Position numbers and translations under genes: made by a program
DNA from: Mucilaginibacter gracilis
GTDB taxonomy: Bacteria > Bacteroidota > Bacteroidia > Sphingobacteriales > Sphingobacteriaceae
Length of the DNA: 64,000 bases
Assembly: GCF_003633615.1 (NCBI RefSeq)
Contig: NZ_RBKU01000001.1
Span: 5,084,001-5,148,000, forward strand
Direction: 5' to 3'
The notes under the pieces: generated by a model
The model's input: the letters and a program-made list of their open reading frames with translations, nothing else
The model's database searches: none
Told to the model about the DNA's origin: nothing
Shown: positions 1 through 8,151 of the stretch, one piece after another
Numbering within the stretch: position 1 is the stretch's first letter
How the letters are laid out: every line of letters begins with the position of its first letter

Positions 1-424
1 ACGGGTTGTAACCGTAACCGCCATAATAGCTATATGGGTTATAACCAAAGTAGCCGCCGCCAAAATAGCCATAGCCAAAACCTACACCAAGGCCAAAGCC
101 GCTATAATAAGGGCTGTACTGGCCGTAATACAAATCGTCGTAATACGACGACAAAAATGGCGAATAGTTATAAAAGCGGTTTAAACGTGCCGAATAGCTA
201 TCGTAGTAATAATAATCGTTATCATCATAACCGTTATCGCCATTGTCTTGCCGATAATTATCTTGCCTAACGGCGTACACTGGTTGTTCGCCGGCAACGG
301 CTTTAGTGCTATAAACATCATCGTTAGCATCGTTTTGGTTTGATGCCAATTTATTTTGTGTAGAACAGGAACTCAGCGCAATAGCACCGATCAAGATCAT
401 TCCATTAAGTATGTTCCGTTTCAT
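1..424 (-). CDS. Tyr/Gly-rich lipoprotein (C-terminus cut by window edge)
   Basis: Reading the minus strand from the ATG at 422-424 gives an open frame of 141 codons that runs off the window start. The first 20 residues are a lipoprotein signal peptide with a lipobox ending LSSC, so the mature protein should begin at Cys20 and sit on an envelope membrane. After it comes a polar Asn/Asp-rich stretch, then a low-complexity region very rich in Tyr and Gly (repeated GYG, YYG and GFG steps). Such Tyr/Gly-rich small lipoproteins are common and uncharacterised in Sphingobacteriia. No enzymatic motif is visible. It is divergent from proS with about 100 AT-rich bases between them. Function unknown; the end of the gene is not seen. 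Confidence 0.75.
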   Translation of the reverse strand, partial: MKRNILNGMILIGAIALSSCSTQNKLASNQNDANDDVYSTKAVAGEQPVYAVRQDNYRQDNGDNGYDDNDYYYYDSYSARLNRFYNYSPFLSSYYDDLYYGQYSPYYSGFGLGVGFGYGYFGGGYFGYNPYSYYGGYGYNP

Positions 425-525
425 TTTTATAATTGGTTAAAGTAAAAGTTTAAATAAAGTATAAATTTATAAATTTGACGGCAATAATAACATAATTAAA
501 CAGTCAAATTTTATACCAATATTAT

Positions 526-1998
526 ATGAGCAAAGGGGTTGTTAGTAAAGACGAAGATTATTCGCAATGGTTTAATGATTTAGTAGTAAAAGCCGATCTG
601 GCCGAACATTCGGCTGTTAAAGGGTGCATGGTCATTAAACCCTACGGATATTCCATCTGGGAAAAAATGCAAGCTGTATTAGATCAAATGTTTAAAGATA
701 CGGGGCACAGTAACGCATATTTTCCGCTTTTTATCCCAAAATCGTTTTTCTCTAAAGAGGCCAGCCACGTTGAGGGCTTTGCTAAAGAGTGCGCGGTTGT
801 AACACATTACCGCCTTAAAAACGATGGCAACGGCAATATTATTGTTGACGAAACTGCAAAACTTGAAGAAGAACTGATTGTTAGGCCAACATCCGAAACC
901 ATCATCTGGAATACATACCGGGGTTGGATTCAATCATACCGTGATTTGCCGCTTTTAATAAACCAATGGGCAAACGTAGTACGTTGGGAAATGCGTACAC
1001 GCCTTTTTTTGCGCACCACCGAGTTTTTATGGCAAGAGGGCCACACAGCCCACTCAACCGCCGAAGAAGCCATAGCCGAAACCGAGCAAATGCTACATGT
1101 TTATGCCGATTTTGCCGAAAACTGGCTGGCATTACCCGTAGTGCGTGGCCGCAAAACCGCTAACGAGCGTTTTGCCGGTGCCTTAGATACTTATTGTATT
1201 GAGGCCCTGATGCAGGATGGCAAGGCATTGCAGGCAGGTACATCGCACTTTTTAGGGCAAAATTTTGCCAAAGCTTTTGATGTTAAATTTACCAGCAAAG
1301 AAGGCAAACAAGAGTTTGTGTGGGCAACATCATGGGGGGTATCAACCCGTTTAATGGGCGCCCTGGTAATGGCTCATTCGGACGATTCGGGCTTGGTATT
1401 GCCACCAAAACTGGCACCAATACAGGTTGTAATTGTGCCCATCTTCCGCAGTGAAGAAGAACTGGCGCAGATTACCGAGTTTGTAAATAAATTATCAAAA
1501 GAGTTAAAATCGAAAAACATACGGGTTAAGTACGATAGCCGCGATACCCAACGCCCAGGCTTTAAATTTGCAGAGTACGAGCTGAAAGGCATCCCGCTGA
1601 GGGTGGCAATTGGCGGTCGTGATTTGGCAAATGGCACGGTTGAGTTGGCTCGTCGCGATACCAAAACCAAAGAAACTGTTCAGCAGGAAGGCTTAACCGA
1701 ACTGATTGAGAACTTACTGGTTGAGATACAGGATAATATTTTTCAAAAAGCATTCAAATTTCGTGCAGAAAACACCCGCGAAGTGGATACTTACGAAGAC
1801 TTTAAACGCACGCTGGACGAAACCCCTGGTTTCATTTCGGCCCATTGGGACGGCACACCCGAAACCGAAGAACGCATTAAACAAGAAACAAAAGCCACCA
1901 TTCGCTGCATACCATTAGATAACAAGCAGGAAGAAGGCAAATGTATATTAACCGGCAAGCCAAGCACGCAAAGGGTATTGTTTGCAAGGGCGTATTAG
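526..1998 (+). CDS. proS: Proline--tRNA ligase, eukaryote/archaeal type (short form)
   Basis: A 490-residue class II aminoacyl-tRNA synthetase that charges tRNA-Pro in the cytoplasm. It is the short form without the bacterial editing insertion. RPTSE lies near residue 120, motif 2 near 147-175 (RWEMR, then RTTEFLWQEGHTAH), GTSHFLGQNF near 238, and the WATSWGVSTRLMGA segment, with the motif 3 arginine, near 265. The anticodon-binding domain follows at about 295-400. A C-terminal domain ends in the Tyr typical of this ProRS class. Length and order match ProRS type 3, used by Bacteroidota. It stands alone; its stop codon abuts a GC-rich repeat. Confidence 0.97.
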   Translation: MSKGVVSKDEDYSQWFNDLVVKADLAEHSAVKGCMVIKPYGYSIWEKMQAVLDQMFKDTGHSNAYFPLFIPKSFFSKEASHVEGFAKECAVVTHYRLKNDGNGNIIVDETAKLEEELIVRPTSETIIWNTYRGWIQSYRDLPLLINQWANVVRWEMRTRLFLRTTEFLWQEGHTAHSTAEEAIAETEQMLHVYADFAENWLALPVVRGRKTANERFAGALDTYCIEALMQDGKALQAGTSHFLGQNFAKAFDVKFTSKEGKQEFVWATSWGVSTRLMGALVMAHSDDSGLVLPPKLAPIQVVIVPIFRSEEELAQITEFVNKLSKELKSKNIRVKYDSRDTQRPGFKFAEYELKGIPLRVAIGGRDLANGTVELARRDTKTKETVQQEGLTELIENLLVEIQDNIFQKAFKFRAENTREVDTYEDFKRTLDETPGFISAHWDGTPETEERIKQETKATIRCIPLDNKQEEGKCILTGKPSTQRVLFARAY

Positions 1999-2024
1999 CC
2001 CCCCTAACCCCCTAAAGGGGGAAC
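1998..2024. repeat. GC-rich interspersed palindromic repeat, copy 1
   Basis: C-run, CTAA, C-run, TAAA, G-run arrangement with core CCCCCTAAAGGGGG. It lies directly after the proS stop. An inverted copy lies at 2577-2603 and another inverted pair at 5097-5122 and 5172-5196, so this is a dispersed repeat family, not a simple terminator. Confidence 0.8.
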
Positions 2025-2034
2025 AAAGGATTGA

Positions 2035-2556
2035 ATGATTGTGATGCACATTACTGACGTAAAGTATTACGGTATTTGTTTGAAATTTCAGTTTCAGAGT
2101 ATTTACATAATTTGGATATTGGATGAGGTTGACACGGTATTATTAGATGAACAATCAAAGATAATTGGATTTAAAACGGTTGATGAGCTGCATGTTTTTC
2201 TCGAAAAGAACAATATGCAACTTACCGACGAAGTTAGTTGCGTTGATGTCGGAAAAGTACAGCGATGGATAGTAAGCCCCAATAAGAATATTGATTACCT
2301 TACCTTTTTAGATACCTGGAATTTATTTATCGATATATCGGAATCCTTAAATATAGCGTACCTTGGAGATAAAAAAGGAGCTGTCCGCAATTCTGTTTAT
2401 AACAAGCTATTTGATAGGGCTGGCCCATTTATCACGCAAGATTCAAGTGCTATTTTTAACGAAAAGGAAATAGTGGTATTGGCAAAGATCATGGAAAATG
2501 GTTTTGATCTACTGCTTAATAATTTATCCATAACTGTTAAACCTGTCCTTCCCTAA
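2035..2556 (+). CDS. Hypothetical protein between inverted GC-rich repeats
   Basis: A 173-residue protein I do not recognise. The start is uncertain: ATG codons lie at 2035 and 2044, both just after the repeat at 1998-2024. The N-terminal 30 residues are hydrophobic and aromatic. The remainder is a mixed acidic sequence with no signal peptide and no catalytic motif that I can name. The last residues (KPVLP) run into a degenerate copy of the repeat core near 2547-2560. The gene is enclosed by an inverted pair of repeats (1998-2024 and 2577-2603). Continuous frame and normal codon use argue for a real gene. Confidence 0.6.
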   Translation: MIVMHITDVKYYGICLKFQFQSIYIIWILDEVDTVLLDEQSKIIGFKTVDELHVFLEKNNMQLTDEVSCVDVGKVQRWIVSPNKNIDYLTFLDTWNLFIDISESLNIAYLGDKKGAVRNSVYNKLFDRAGPFITQDSSAIFNEKEIVVLAKIMENGFDLLLNNLSITVKPVLP

Positions 2557-2576
2557 AGGAAACAGAATTTATAATT

Positions 2577-2603
2577 GCTCCCCCTTTAGGGGGCCGGGGG
2601 GCT
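2577..2603. repeat. GC-rich interspersed palindromic repeat, copy 2 (inverted)
   Basis: Inverse orientation of the copy at 1998-2024, reading CCCCCTTTAGGGGG followed by CCGGGGGGC. Together the two copies flank the 173-residue unknown gene and precede the trans-sulfuration gene by 15 bases. Confidence 0.8.
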
Positions 2604-2618
2604 CAACATTATGCTATC

Positions 2619-3764
2619 ATGAAATTCGGAACTAAAGCAATACACGCGGGCCAGGAGCCCGACCCAACAACAGGTGCCGTAATGACACCCATATACCAAA
2701 CATCAACCTACTGGCAAAAAACGCCGGGCGATAATAAAGGGTACGAATATTCGCGCGGTACAAACCCAACCCGCAACGCTTTAGAAAATTGCCTGGCAGC
2801 TTTAGAGAATGCAAAGCATGGCCTGGCTTTTTCCAGCGGTTTGGGTGCTACGGATGCCGTGATGAAGCTGTTGTTACCCGGCGACGAGGTAATTACCGGC
2901 GACGACCTTTACGGCGGCTCGTACCGTATGTTTACCAAAATATTTGCCAACTTTGGTATCAAGTTCCATTTTCTGGATATGTCTAAACCAGAGAATATTA
3001 CGCCCTACGTTAACGATAAAACCAAACTCATCTGGATTGAAACGCCTACCAATCCAACCATGAAAATTATTGATATTGCAGGCGTAGCGCAAATAGCTAA
3101 AGCAAACAATATTTTACTTTGTGTGGATAATACCTTTGCATCGCCATTTCTGCAAAATCCTATTGATTTAGGTGCCGATATTGTGATGCATTCCGCAACA
3201 AAATACCTCGGCGGGCACTCGGACGTGGTAATGGGTGCCCTGATGCTTAACGATGATGAACTATATAAAAAACTATGGTTTATTTACAATGCAACCGGCG
3301 CAACTCCCGGTCCGCAGGATAGCTTTTTGGTGTTGCGCGGTATAAAAACCCTGCACCTGCGCATGAAAGCCCATTGCGAAAACGGACGCCAGATAGCGCA
3401 ATACCTAAAAACGCATCCCAAAATTGACAAACTATACTGGCCCGGTTTTGAAGACCATCCCAACCACGATATTGCCAAAAAGCAAATGCGCGATTTTGGC
3501 GGCATGATTTCGTTCACCGTAAAGGGAGCTACTTTAGAAGATACTTATAAACTGGCCGGCTCATTCAAAGTATTTACCCTTGCCGAATCGTTAGGCGGTG
3601 TAGAATCGTTAATAAACCATCCCGTGAGCATGACGCATGGCTCTATCCCAAAAGAACTCCGCGAAAAAGCCGGCGTTGTTGACAGTCTGCTGCGCCTGAG
3701 TGTTGGAGTAGAGGATATTGAGGATTTATTAGAAGATTTGAAGCAGGCTTTAGAAAATGCATAA
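2619..3764 (+). CDS. Cystathionine gamma-synthase/beta-lyase family PLP enzyme
   Basis: A 381-residue member of the Cys/Met metabolism PLP-dependent family (fold type I), acting in trans-sulfuration in the cytoplasm. The N-terminal YQTSTY segment and EYSRGTNPTR (about residues 48-57) are phosphate and substrate contacts. DNTFASP is near 171. The PLP-binding lysine is K195 within SATKYLGGHSDVVMGA. SLGGVESL near 324 is typical of the gamma-synthase/gamma-lyase branch. Length is normal. MetB, MetC and gamma-lyase activities cannot be separated by eye, so no symbol is given. It is transcribed alone between a repeat and a hairpin. Confidence 0.92.
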   Translation: MKFGTKAIHAGQEPDPTTGAVMTPIYQTSTYWQKTPGDNKGYEYSRGTNPTRNALENCLAALENAKHGLAFSSGLGATDAVMKLLLPGDEVITGDDLYGGSYRMFTKIFANFGIKFHFLDMSKPENITPYVNDKTKLIWIETPTNPTMKIIDIAGVAQIAKANNILLCVDNTFASPFLQNPIDLGADIVMHSATKYLGGHSDVVMGALMLNDDELYKKLWFIYNATGATPGPQDSFLVLRGIKTLHLRMKAHCENGRQIAQYLKTHPKIDKLYWPGFEDHPNHDIAKKQMRDFGGMISFTVKGATLEDTYKLAGSFKVFTLAESLGGVESLINHPVSMTHGSIPKELREKAGVVDSLLRLSVGVEDIEDLLEDLKQALENA

Positions 3765-3783
3765 TTCAGCCTATTGTTGCCAG

Positions 3784-3823
3784 TAGCCAAGCAATTGCAC
3801 CTTTCCGTGTAATTGCTTGGCTA
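3784..3823. terminator. Hairpin between convergent genes
   Basis: A perfect 13-base inverted repeat (TAGCCAAGCAATT at 3784-3796, complement at 3811-3823) with a 14-base loop that can extend the stem. It lies between the convergent trans-sulfuration gene and the membrane-protein gene. There is no long T run, so its terminator role is inferred from position. Confidence 0.6.
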
Positions 3824-3873
3824 TAATTTATTACTGCAAAATATTTATTGCGATCTTCTATATATCATAGTAT

Positions 3874-4617
3874 TTATGTTTTGGCAGTAGCGTTACCCAC
3901 TTTAGGTTTATCTTTCAAAACCATTTCTCCTTTAACCAACCATGAGGTGCCAAAGCTAATTAAGGCACCCGCCTCAAGGTAAAAAGTTAGCTGATGCTTA
4001 TCATTAGGATCTATCCATTTTGAACAAATGGGAACCATAACAATAAAAAGCAGCATTAACACCGCACAAACCCTGTATATTACATTTCTGGTGTACTTTT
4101 CTTTGGTTTTTTCTCCTTTAGAACGTGTGAACAAAAAAAAGGATATAAAAGCTAATGTCAAAAATAAAAGCGATGCCGAACCATAATGCAAGCCAGATCT
4201 TAAACCGCTATCGGGGTATTTAAATAGTGCGCAAACACTTCCATCAGAATTTTCTGTTGGTAAAAATGCTACGCCGAAAGCACATATCCCGGCAAAGTTA
4301 GTCGCAAAGTCGTCGAGCGGACTGAAACCTTTGTAGCTAATAAGAAACAGGCCTACCGCGCAAAGTACACCCACCAACAAACTGCCGGCCATTGTATAAT
4401 AATAATGGCTAATTGATGGCTGCAACTGGCGGCAGCCCAGCAGGTAGGCCATAGCAACAAGGCCAAACGGAAGTAGAATGCCCAGGAAGCCTATGCTTCG
4501 GCGGATGACCCGGTAAGAAATTACTTCTGGATTTTCACGGGTATTATCAGGTAGTTTCATAATGGTAAGGTTTTGGTTTATAGCAAGATATAAAGTATTT
4601 TTCATATTGTCAACCAC
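3874..4617 (-). CDS. Hypothetical multi-pass membrane protein
   Basis: A 247-residue protein with about six hydrophobic segments (near residues 44-64, 75-99, 106-126, 148-168, 184-202 and 216-234), so an inner-membrane protein. The start is uncertain: ATG at 4560 (protein beginning MKLPDNTREN) gives a cleaner cytoplasmic N-terminus than ATG at 4617. No transport or enzyme motif is recognised; the topology loosely resembles DUF998-type proteins, but this is not secure. Divergent from the TIGR02757 gene with an A/T-rich spacer of about 110 bases. Confidence 0.7.
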   Translation of the reverse strand: MVDNMKNTLYLAINQNLTIMKLPDNTRENPEVISYRVIRRSIGFLGILLPFGLVAMAYLLGCRQLQPSISHYYYTMAGSLLVGVLCAVGLFLISYKGFSPLDDFATNFAGICAFGVAFLPTENSDGSVCALFKYPDSGLRSGLHYGSASLLFLTLAFISFFLFTRSKGEKTKEKYTRNVIYRVCAVLMLLFIVMVPICSKWIDPNDKHQLTFYLEAGALISFGTSWLVKGEMVLKDKPKVGNATAKT

Positions 4618-4731
4618 TAATTTACCTGCTATTAAATTGTCCCGTTTTTTTGTTAACTTTATTGTTGGCCTATTTAAACCTACAATAAAAAAAAGTTTTG
4701 ATAGCTGCTGTTGCTCATTATTCTAATATAA

Positions 4732-5568
4732 ATGATTGAAAATATTAAAGCTTTTTTAGACAGTAAAGTAATACAATACAACCAACCCGGCTTCATCACC
4801 AACGATCCTATTTGTATCCCTCACCTGTTTACTAAAAAGCAAGACATCGAGATTATGGGCTTTTGGGCGGCAACCTTAGCCTGGGGGCAGCGTGTTACCA
4901 TCATCAATAAATGTAGAGAACTTATTAGTTTGATGGACGGTGCACCTCTCGATTTCATTATGAACCACCAGGAGCCCGACCTTAAAAAGCTGCTCCACTT
5001 TAAACACCGCACGTTTAACGATATTGATACGCTATACTTCATCAGCTTTTTCAGGCACCATTACGAAAGGCATCAATCGCTGGAAACAGCGTTTATGCCC
5101 CCTAGCCCCCTAAAGGGGGAACAAATAAACACACCGCAAATATTAAACGGCAAGTCCCCCAGGACAATTCCACCCCCTTTAGGGGGCCGGGGGGCTTCTT
5201 CGCTGGTGCATTTCCACCGTTATTTCTTTTCCCTCCCCCATTTTCCTCAGCGCACTAAAAAGCATGTATCATCGCCCCAGCAAAAATCAACCTGTAAGCG
5301 GCTCAATATGTTTTTACGTTGGATGGTAAGGAAAGATGATAAAGGCGTTGATTTTGGTATATGGAACCACATTAAACCTGCCGACCTGATTATGCCCTGC
5401 GACTTGCATGTTGACCGCGTGGCCCGCAAGCTCAACCTCATTAGCCGCAAACAAACCGACTGGCAAACAGCCGTGGAACTCACCGAAAAACTGCGCGAAT
5501 TTGACCCTTTAGACCCCGTTAAGTACGACTTTGCCCTGTTTGGATTAGGTATAGAAGAAAAATTTTAA
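4732..5568 (+). CDS. TIGR02757/DUF2400 family protein with in-frame repeat insertion
   Basis: A 278-residue protein. The segments around GFWAATLAWGQR near residue 43, RTKKHVSSP and CKRLNMFLRWMVRKDDKGVDFGIW (about 180-214), and PCDLHVDRVARKL near 222 match the TIGR02757 (DUF2400) family, which is widespread in Bacteroidota and has no established biochemical role. It is longer than the usual roughly 240-255 residues because about 36 residues (from about 122) are encoded by an inverted pair of the GC-rich repeat (5097-5122 and 5172-5196). The repeat reads as PPSPLKGE ... PPPLGGRG without breaking the frame. The conserved downstream domain is intact, so the gene may still work. Confidence 0.88.
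   Translation: MIENIKAFLDSKVIQYNQPGFITNDPICIPHLFTKKQDIEIMGFWAATLAWGQRVTIINKCRELISLMDGAPLDFIMNHQEPDLKKLLHFKHRTFNDIDTLYFISFFRHHYERHQSLETAFMPPSPLKGEQINTPQILNGKSPRTIPPPLGGRGASSLVHFHRYFFSLPHFPQRTKKHVSSPQQKSTCKRLNMFLRWMVRKDDKGVDFGIWNHIKPADLIMPCDLHVDRVARKLNLISRKQTDWQTAVELTEKLREFDPLDPVKYDFALFGLGIEEKF
5097..5122. repeat. GC-rich palindromic repeat inside coding sequence, copy 3
   Basis: Same family as 1998-2024 (core CCCCCTAAAGGGGG). It lies inside the TIGR02757 gene and is translated as PPSPLKGE. Confidence 0.85.
5172..5196. repeat. GC-rich palindromic repeat inside coding sequence, copy 4 (inverted)
   Basis: Inverted partner of the copy at 5097-5122, 49 bases away. It is translated as PPPLGGRGAS. 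The pair forms one insertion of about 110 bases that preserves the reading frame. Confidence 0.85.
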
Positions 5569-5585
5569 TACCAACTTTGGATAAA

Positions 5586-6386
5586 CTACAGCCGCGTGCC
5601 GGCACCGTTGAGGTAAAAATCATAAAACTCGCGCGTAAAATTATCAAGGCTGCCAAAGGTGGCCTTAAAGGCATTGGGTGTTGAAGTTCCCTTTTTCATG
5701 AGTACCAATATTGGAGCAAGGTAATCTTTGTCCTGGTTTATCAAAAAATAAACAATACAATACGATGTTGCGTATAGCATGGGTCGCTTGCCTTTATCGT
5801 ACCAGTCGGCACTTTTATAATTAAAAAAGTTGTTCATATTAAACTGATGCGCCCTTATGCTATCCTTTAATTGTTTGGCATACATGGCTTGTGGCATGTA
5901 TAATATGCGGTTATCGGTGGTTTCAACCAGGTAGCCAAGCAAAGTAGCAATGCCCTCGTTAAGCCACTGCGGCGGGCGCGGAAAGTTGTATCGCAATATA
6001 TTGTGGCTCGTTTCGTGAAACAGGGTATTCATGTAATTATCAGACTTATAAATGAACACCTTATTTTGCTTTAGCGAATAAAAGCCATCAATAAAGGTGG
6101 TATTCATTTGGTCTTTTTGCACCTCGTTATACTCCCTGTGTTTCCCGTAAAGGTTAATATCAATAGTTACGCTATCATTTTTATGGGTACTAAACACCTG
6201 GTTATAAAAATTGGCCTCAAAGCGCCCCATTTTGTTAAGTAGTGCCGTATCGGCATTACTCAATTTACAATTGATGGTATTGATACGGAATATTTGCGCC
6301 TTAGTGGTATAACTAAATGTAAGTACAAATAAGCACAAGCAAATAATTTGCTTTAATAAAACAGGCTTTGCCTTAATTTGATGCAT
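5586..6386 (-). CDS. Secreted gluzincin-like HExxH protein (DUF1570-like)
   Basis: A 266-residue protein with an N-terminal hydrophobic signal segment (about residues 12-30), so exported. The motif HETSH at residues 124-128 and WLNEG with Glu144 sixteen residues later give the HExxH ... E pattern of gluzincin zinc peptidases and DUF1570-type domains. The context PPQWLNEGIATLL is typical of such domains. Substrate unknown. It is convergent with the TIGR02757 gene (17-base gap) and divergent from mnmE. Confidence 0.8.
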   Translation of the reverse strand: MHQIKAKPVLLKQIICLCLFVLTFSYTTKAQIFRINTINCKLSNADTALLNKMGRFEANFYNQVFSTHKNDSVTIDINLYGKHREYNEVQKDQMNTTFIDGFYSLKQNKVFIYKSDNYMNTLFHETSHNILRYNFPRPPQWLNEGIATLLGYLVETTDNRILYMPQAMYAKQLKDSIRAHQFNMNNFFNYKSADWYDKGKRPMLYATSYCIVYFLINQDKDYLAPILVLMKKGTSTPNAFKATFGSLDNFTREFYDFYLNGAGTRL

Positions 6387-6532
6387 GTTTTAGGATAGAT
6401 TATGGGTTGCAATTATAAAATAAAGCAAAGCATTTGTTTAAACAAAATATTAGGCAACATTAGTTTTACCCATTGATGTAAGGTTAGCGCAAACTATAGG
6501 AACATTCCACCCAAATCCCCACCTTTGCATCA

Positions 6533-7918
6533 ATGTCGCAAATTTTATTAAAAGAAGATACCATTGTAGCCCTGGCCACTCCAAACGGCGTAGGTGCTAT
6601 AGGCGTTATCCGCCTTTCCGGGCCCGATGCCATTGTTATAGCCAACAGCGTTTTTAAAGGCAAAGATTTAACAACCCAAGCATCGCACACCATTCACTTT
6701 GGCAATATTGTGGATGATGATGTTGTTTTAGATGAGGTACTGGCATCAATTTTTGTGGCGCCACGCTCTTACACGCGCGAAAACGTAGTCGAAATTTCAT
6801 GCCATGGCTCATCATACATCATCGAATCTATCATTAAATTATTTATTAAACGAGGCGCACGCGGAGCCAAACCCGGCGAGTTTACGCTAAGGGCCTTTGT
6901 AAACGGACAACTGGATTTAAGCCAGGCCGAAGCCGTAGCCGATTTAATTGCCGCTAACTCCAAAGCATCGCAACAGGTAGCCATGCAACAATTACGCGGT
7001 GGTTACAGCAGCGAGCTAAAGCAACTGCGCGAGCAGTTGGTAACCTTTGCCTCGTTAATAGAACTGGAGCTCGATTTCTCGGAAGAGGATGTTGAGTTTG
7101 CCAATCGCGGGCAGCTTAAACAATTGGTTGTTGATATTAGTAAGATGATAAGCAAACTCATCCAATCGTTTGAGCTGGGGAATGCCATTAAATTGGGCGT
7201 TAATACGGTAATAGCAGGGCGGCCAAATGCAGGCAAATCAACCTTGTTAAACGCCTTGCTTAACGAAGAGCGAGCCATAGTGAGCCACATTGCCGGTACC
7301 ACCCGCGATACTATTGAAGAGGTGCTGAACATTAACGGTATTAATTTTAGACTAATAGACACAGCTGGCTTACGCGAGGCTACCGACACTATAGAAGCCA
7401 TTGGCGTACAAAAAACGCTGGAAAAAATTAGCCAGAGTGCCTTGCTACTTTACGTGTTTGACGCTCAAACCCTCACCGCCGAAGAGGTACAACAAGATAT
7501 TGCCCAACTTTTGCATCCCGGCTTGCCGGTATTGGCCATTGCCAATAAAACCGACTTACTACCCAACAGCAGCCTCGCTGCCGATTTTATTTTACCCAAC
7601 GCTGTAAAGCTAATTGCCGTATCGGCCAAGCAAAAACAACACATTACCGAGCTAAAACAAGCCATATACAACCACGCCGTAAACGGCCAGCTAGCCGGCG
7701 ACGAAACCCTGGTAACCAACATCCGCCACCTGGAAGCCCTCCAAAAAACAGAAGAAGCCCTTACCCGCGTACTCCACGGCATAGACAACCCCATAGCCTC
7801 CGATTTTTTAGCTCTCGACATTAAACAAGCACTCCACTACCTCGGCGAAATAACCGGCATAGTAACCACCGACGATTTACTTGACAATATATTTTCGAAG
7901 TTCTGTATCGGGAAGTAA
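6533..7918 (+). CDS. mnmE: tRNA-5-carboxymethylaminomethyl-2-thiouridine GTPase MnmE
   Basis: A 461-residue GTPase that with MnmG modifies the wobble uridine of tRNAs. The N-terminal folate-binding domain (about 1-120) includes the YTRENVVEISCHGS segment. A helical domain surrounds an inserted G domain: AGRPNAGKST (G1) near 226, TTRDT (G2) near 254, DTAG (G3) near 275 and NKTD (G4) near 339. The C-terminal FCIGK ends with the invariant Cys that acts in catalysis. The last 18 bases (7901-7918) recur at 36542 and 39598, so this 3' end is an integration site. The insertion keeps the encoded C-terminus intact. Confidence 0.98.
   Translation: MSQILLKEDTIVALATPNGVGAIGVIRLSGPDAIVIANSVFKGKDLTTQASHTIHFGNIVDDDVVLDEVLASIFVAPRSYTRENVVEISCHGSSYIIESIIKLFIKRGARGAKPGEFTLRAFVNGQLDLSQAEAVADLIAANSKASQQVAMQQLRGGYSSELKQLREQLVTFASLIELELDFSEEDVEFANRGQLKQLVVDISKMISKLIQSFELGNAIKLGVNTVIAGRPNAGKSTLLNALLNEERAIVSHIAGTTRDTIEEVLNINGINFRLIDTAGLREATDTIEAIGVQKTLEKISQSALLLYVFDAQTLTAEEVQQDIAQLLHPGLPVLAIANKTDLLPNSSLAADFILPNAVKLIAVSAKQKQHITELKQAIYNHAVNGQLAGDETLVTNIRHLEALQKTEEALTRVLHGIDNPIASDFLALDIKQALHYLGEITGIVTTDDLLDNIFSKFCIGK
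7901..7918 (+). other. attL core in the mnmE 3' end
   Basis: TTCTGTATCGGGAAGTAA encodes FCIGK and stop. Two near-identical copies (16/18, both encoding FCIGK-stop) lie at 36542-36559 and 39598-39615, far from any other mnmE sequence. This is the expected footprint of site-specific integration into the end of mnmE, the target also used by Salmonella genomic island SGI1 (trmE/thdF). Confidence 0.88.
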
Positions 7919-7960
7919 ATCCACAAAAGCTCACAAAATAAACACCCAGTAAATATAGCT

Positions 7961-7993
7961 AAACCCCTGTAAGTAAACACTTGCAGGGGTTTT
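7961..7993 (+). terminator. Terminator downstream of mnmE
   Basis: AAACCCCTGTAAGT at 7961-7974 pairs with ACTTGCAGGGGTTTT at 7979-7993, followed by a T-rich tract. It lies to the right of the att core, so mnmE transcription is ended by DNA belonging to the element. Confidence 0.85.
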
Positions 7994-8038
7994 ATTTTTG
8001 TTTTTCATTTTTGAATAAATAAAATGTTTTGGTTAAAT

Positions 8039-8079
8039 TTGTTCCTCAGTTGTTCCTTGTTTTAAATTTTGTTCCTCAG
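8039..8079 (+). repeat. Direct repeats TTGTTCCT, candidate integrase arm sites (left end)
   Basis: TTGTTCCTCAG at 8039, TTGTTCCTTG at 8050 and TTGTTCCTCAG at 8069. The same octamer occurs twice at 36485-36505, just inside the right att core. Repeats shared by the two ends of one element fit recombinase arm-type sites. Confidence 0.65.
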
Positions 8080-8118
8080 AATAAATTATAGGTGAGGTAA
8101 CTTGACACTTTTAAACAC

Positions 8119-8140
8119 TTTTGTACAATATAATACAAAA
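8119..8140. promoter_or_regulatory. Inverted repeat upstream of the zinc-finger/HTH gene
   Basis: TTTTGTA at 8119-8125 and TACAAAA at 8134-8140 form a 7-base inverted repeat 11 bases before the ATG at 8152. TATAAT at 8129 lies inside it. Plausible operator or promoter of the recombination genes. Confidence 0.45.
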
Positions 8141-8151
8141 CATAACAAAAA

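Noticed and set aside
8102..8134. TTGACA ... TATAAT as a sigma-70 promoter of E. coli type
   Set aside because: Spacer is about 21 bases and Bacteroidota use a different consensus; kept only as part of a regulatory inverted repeat.
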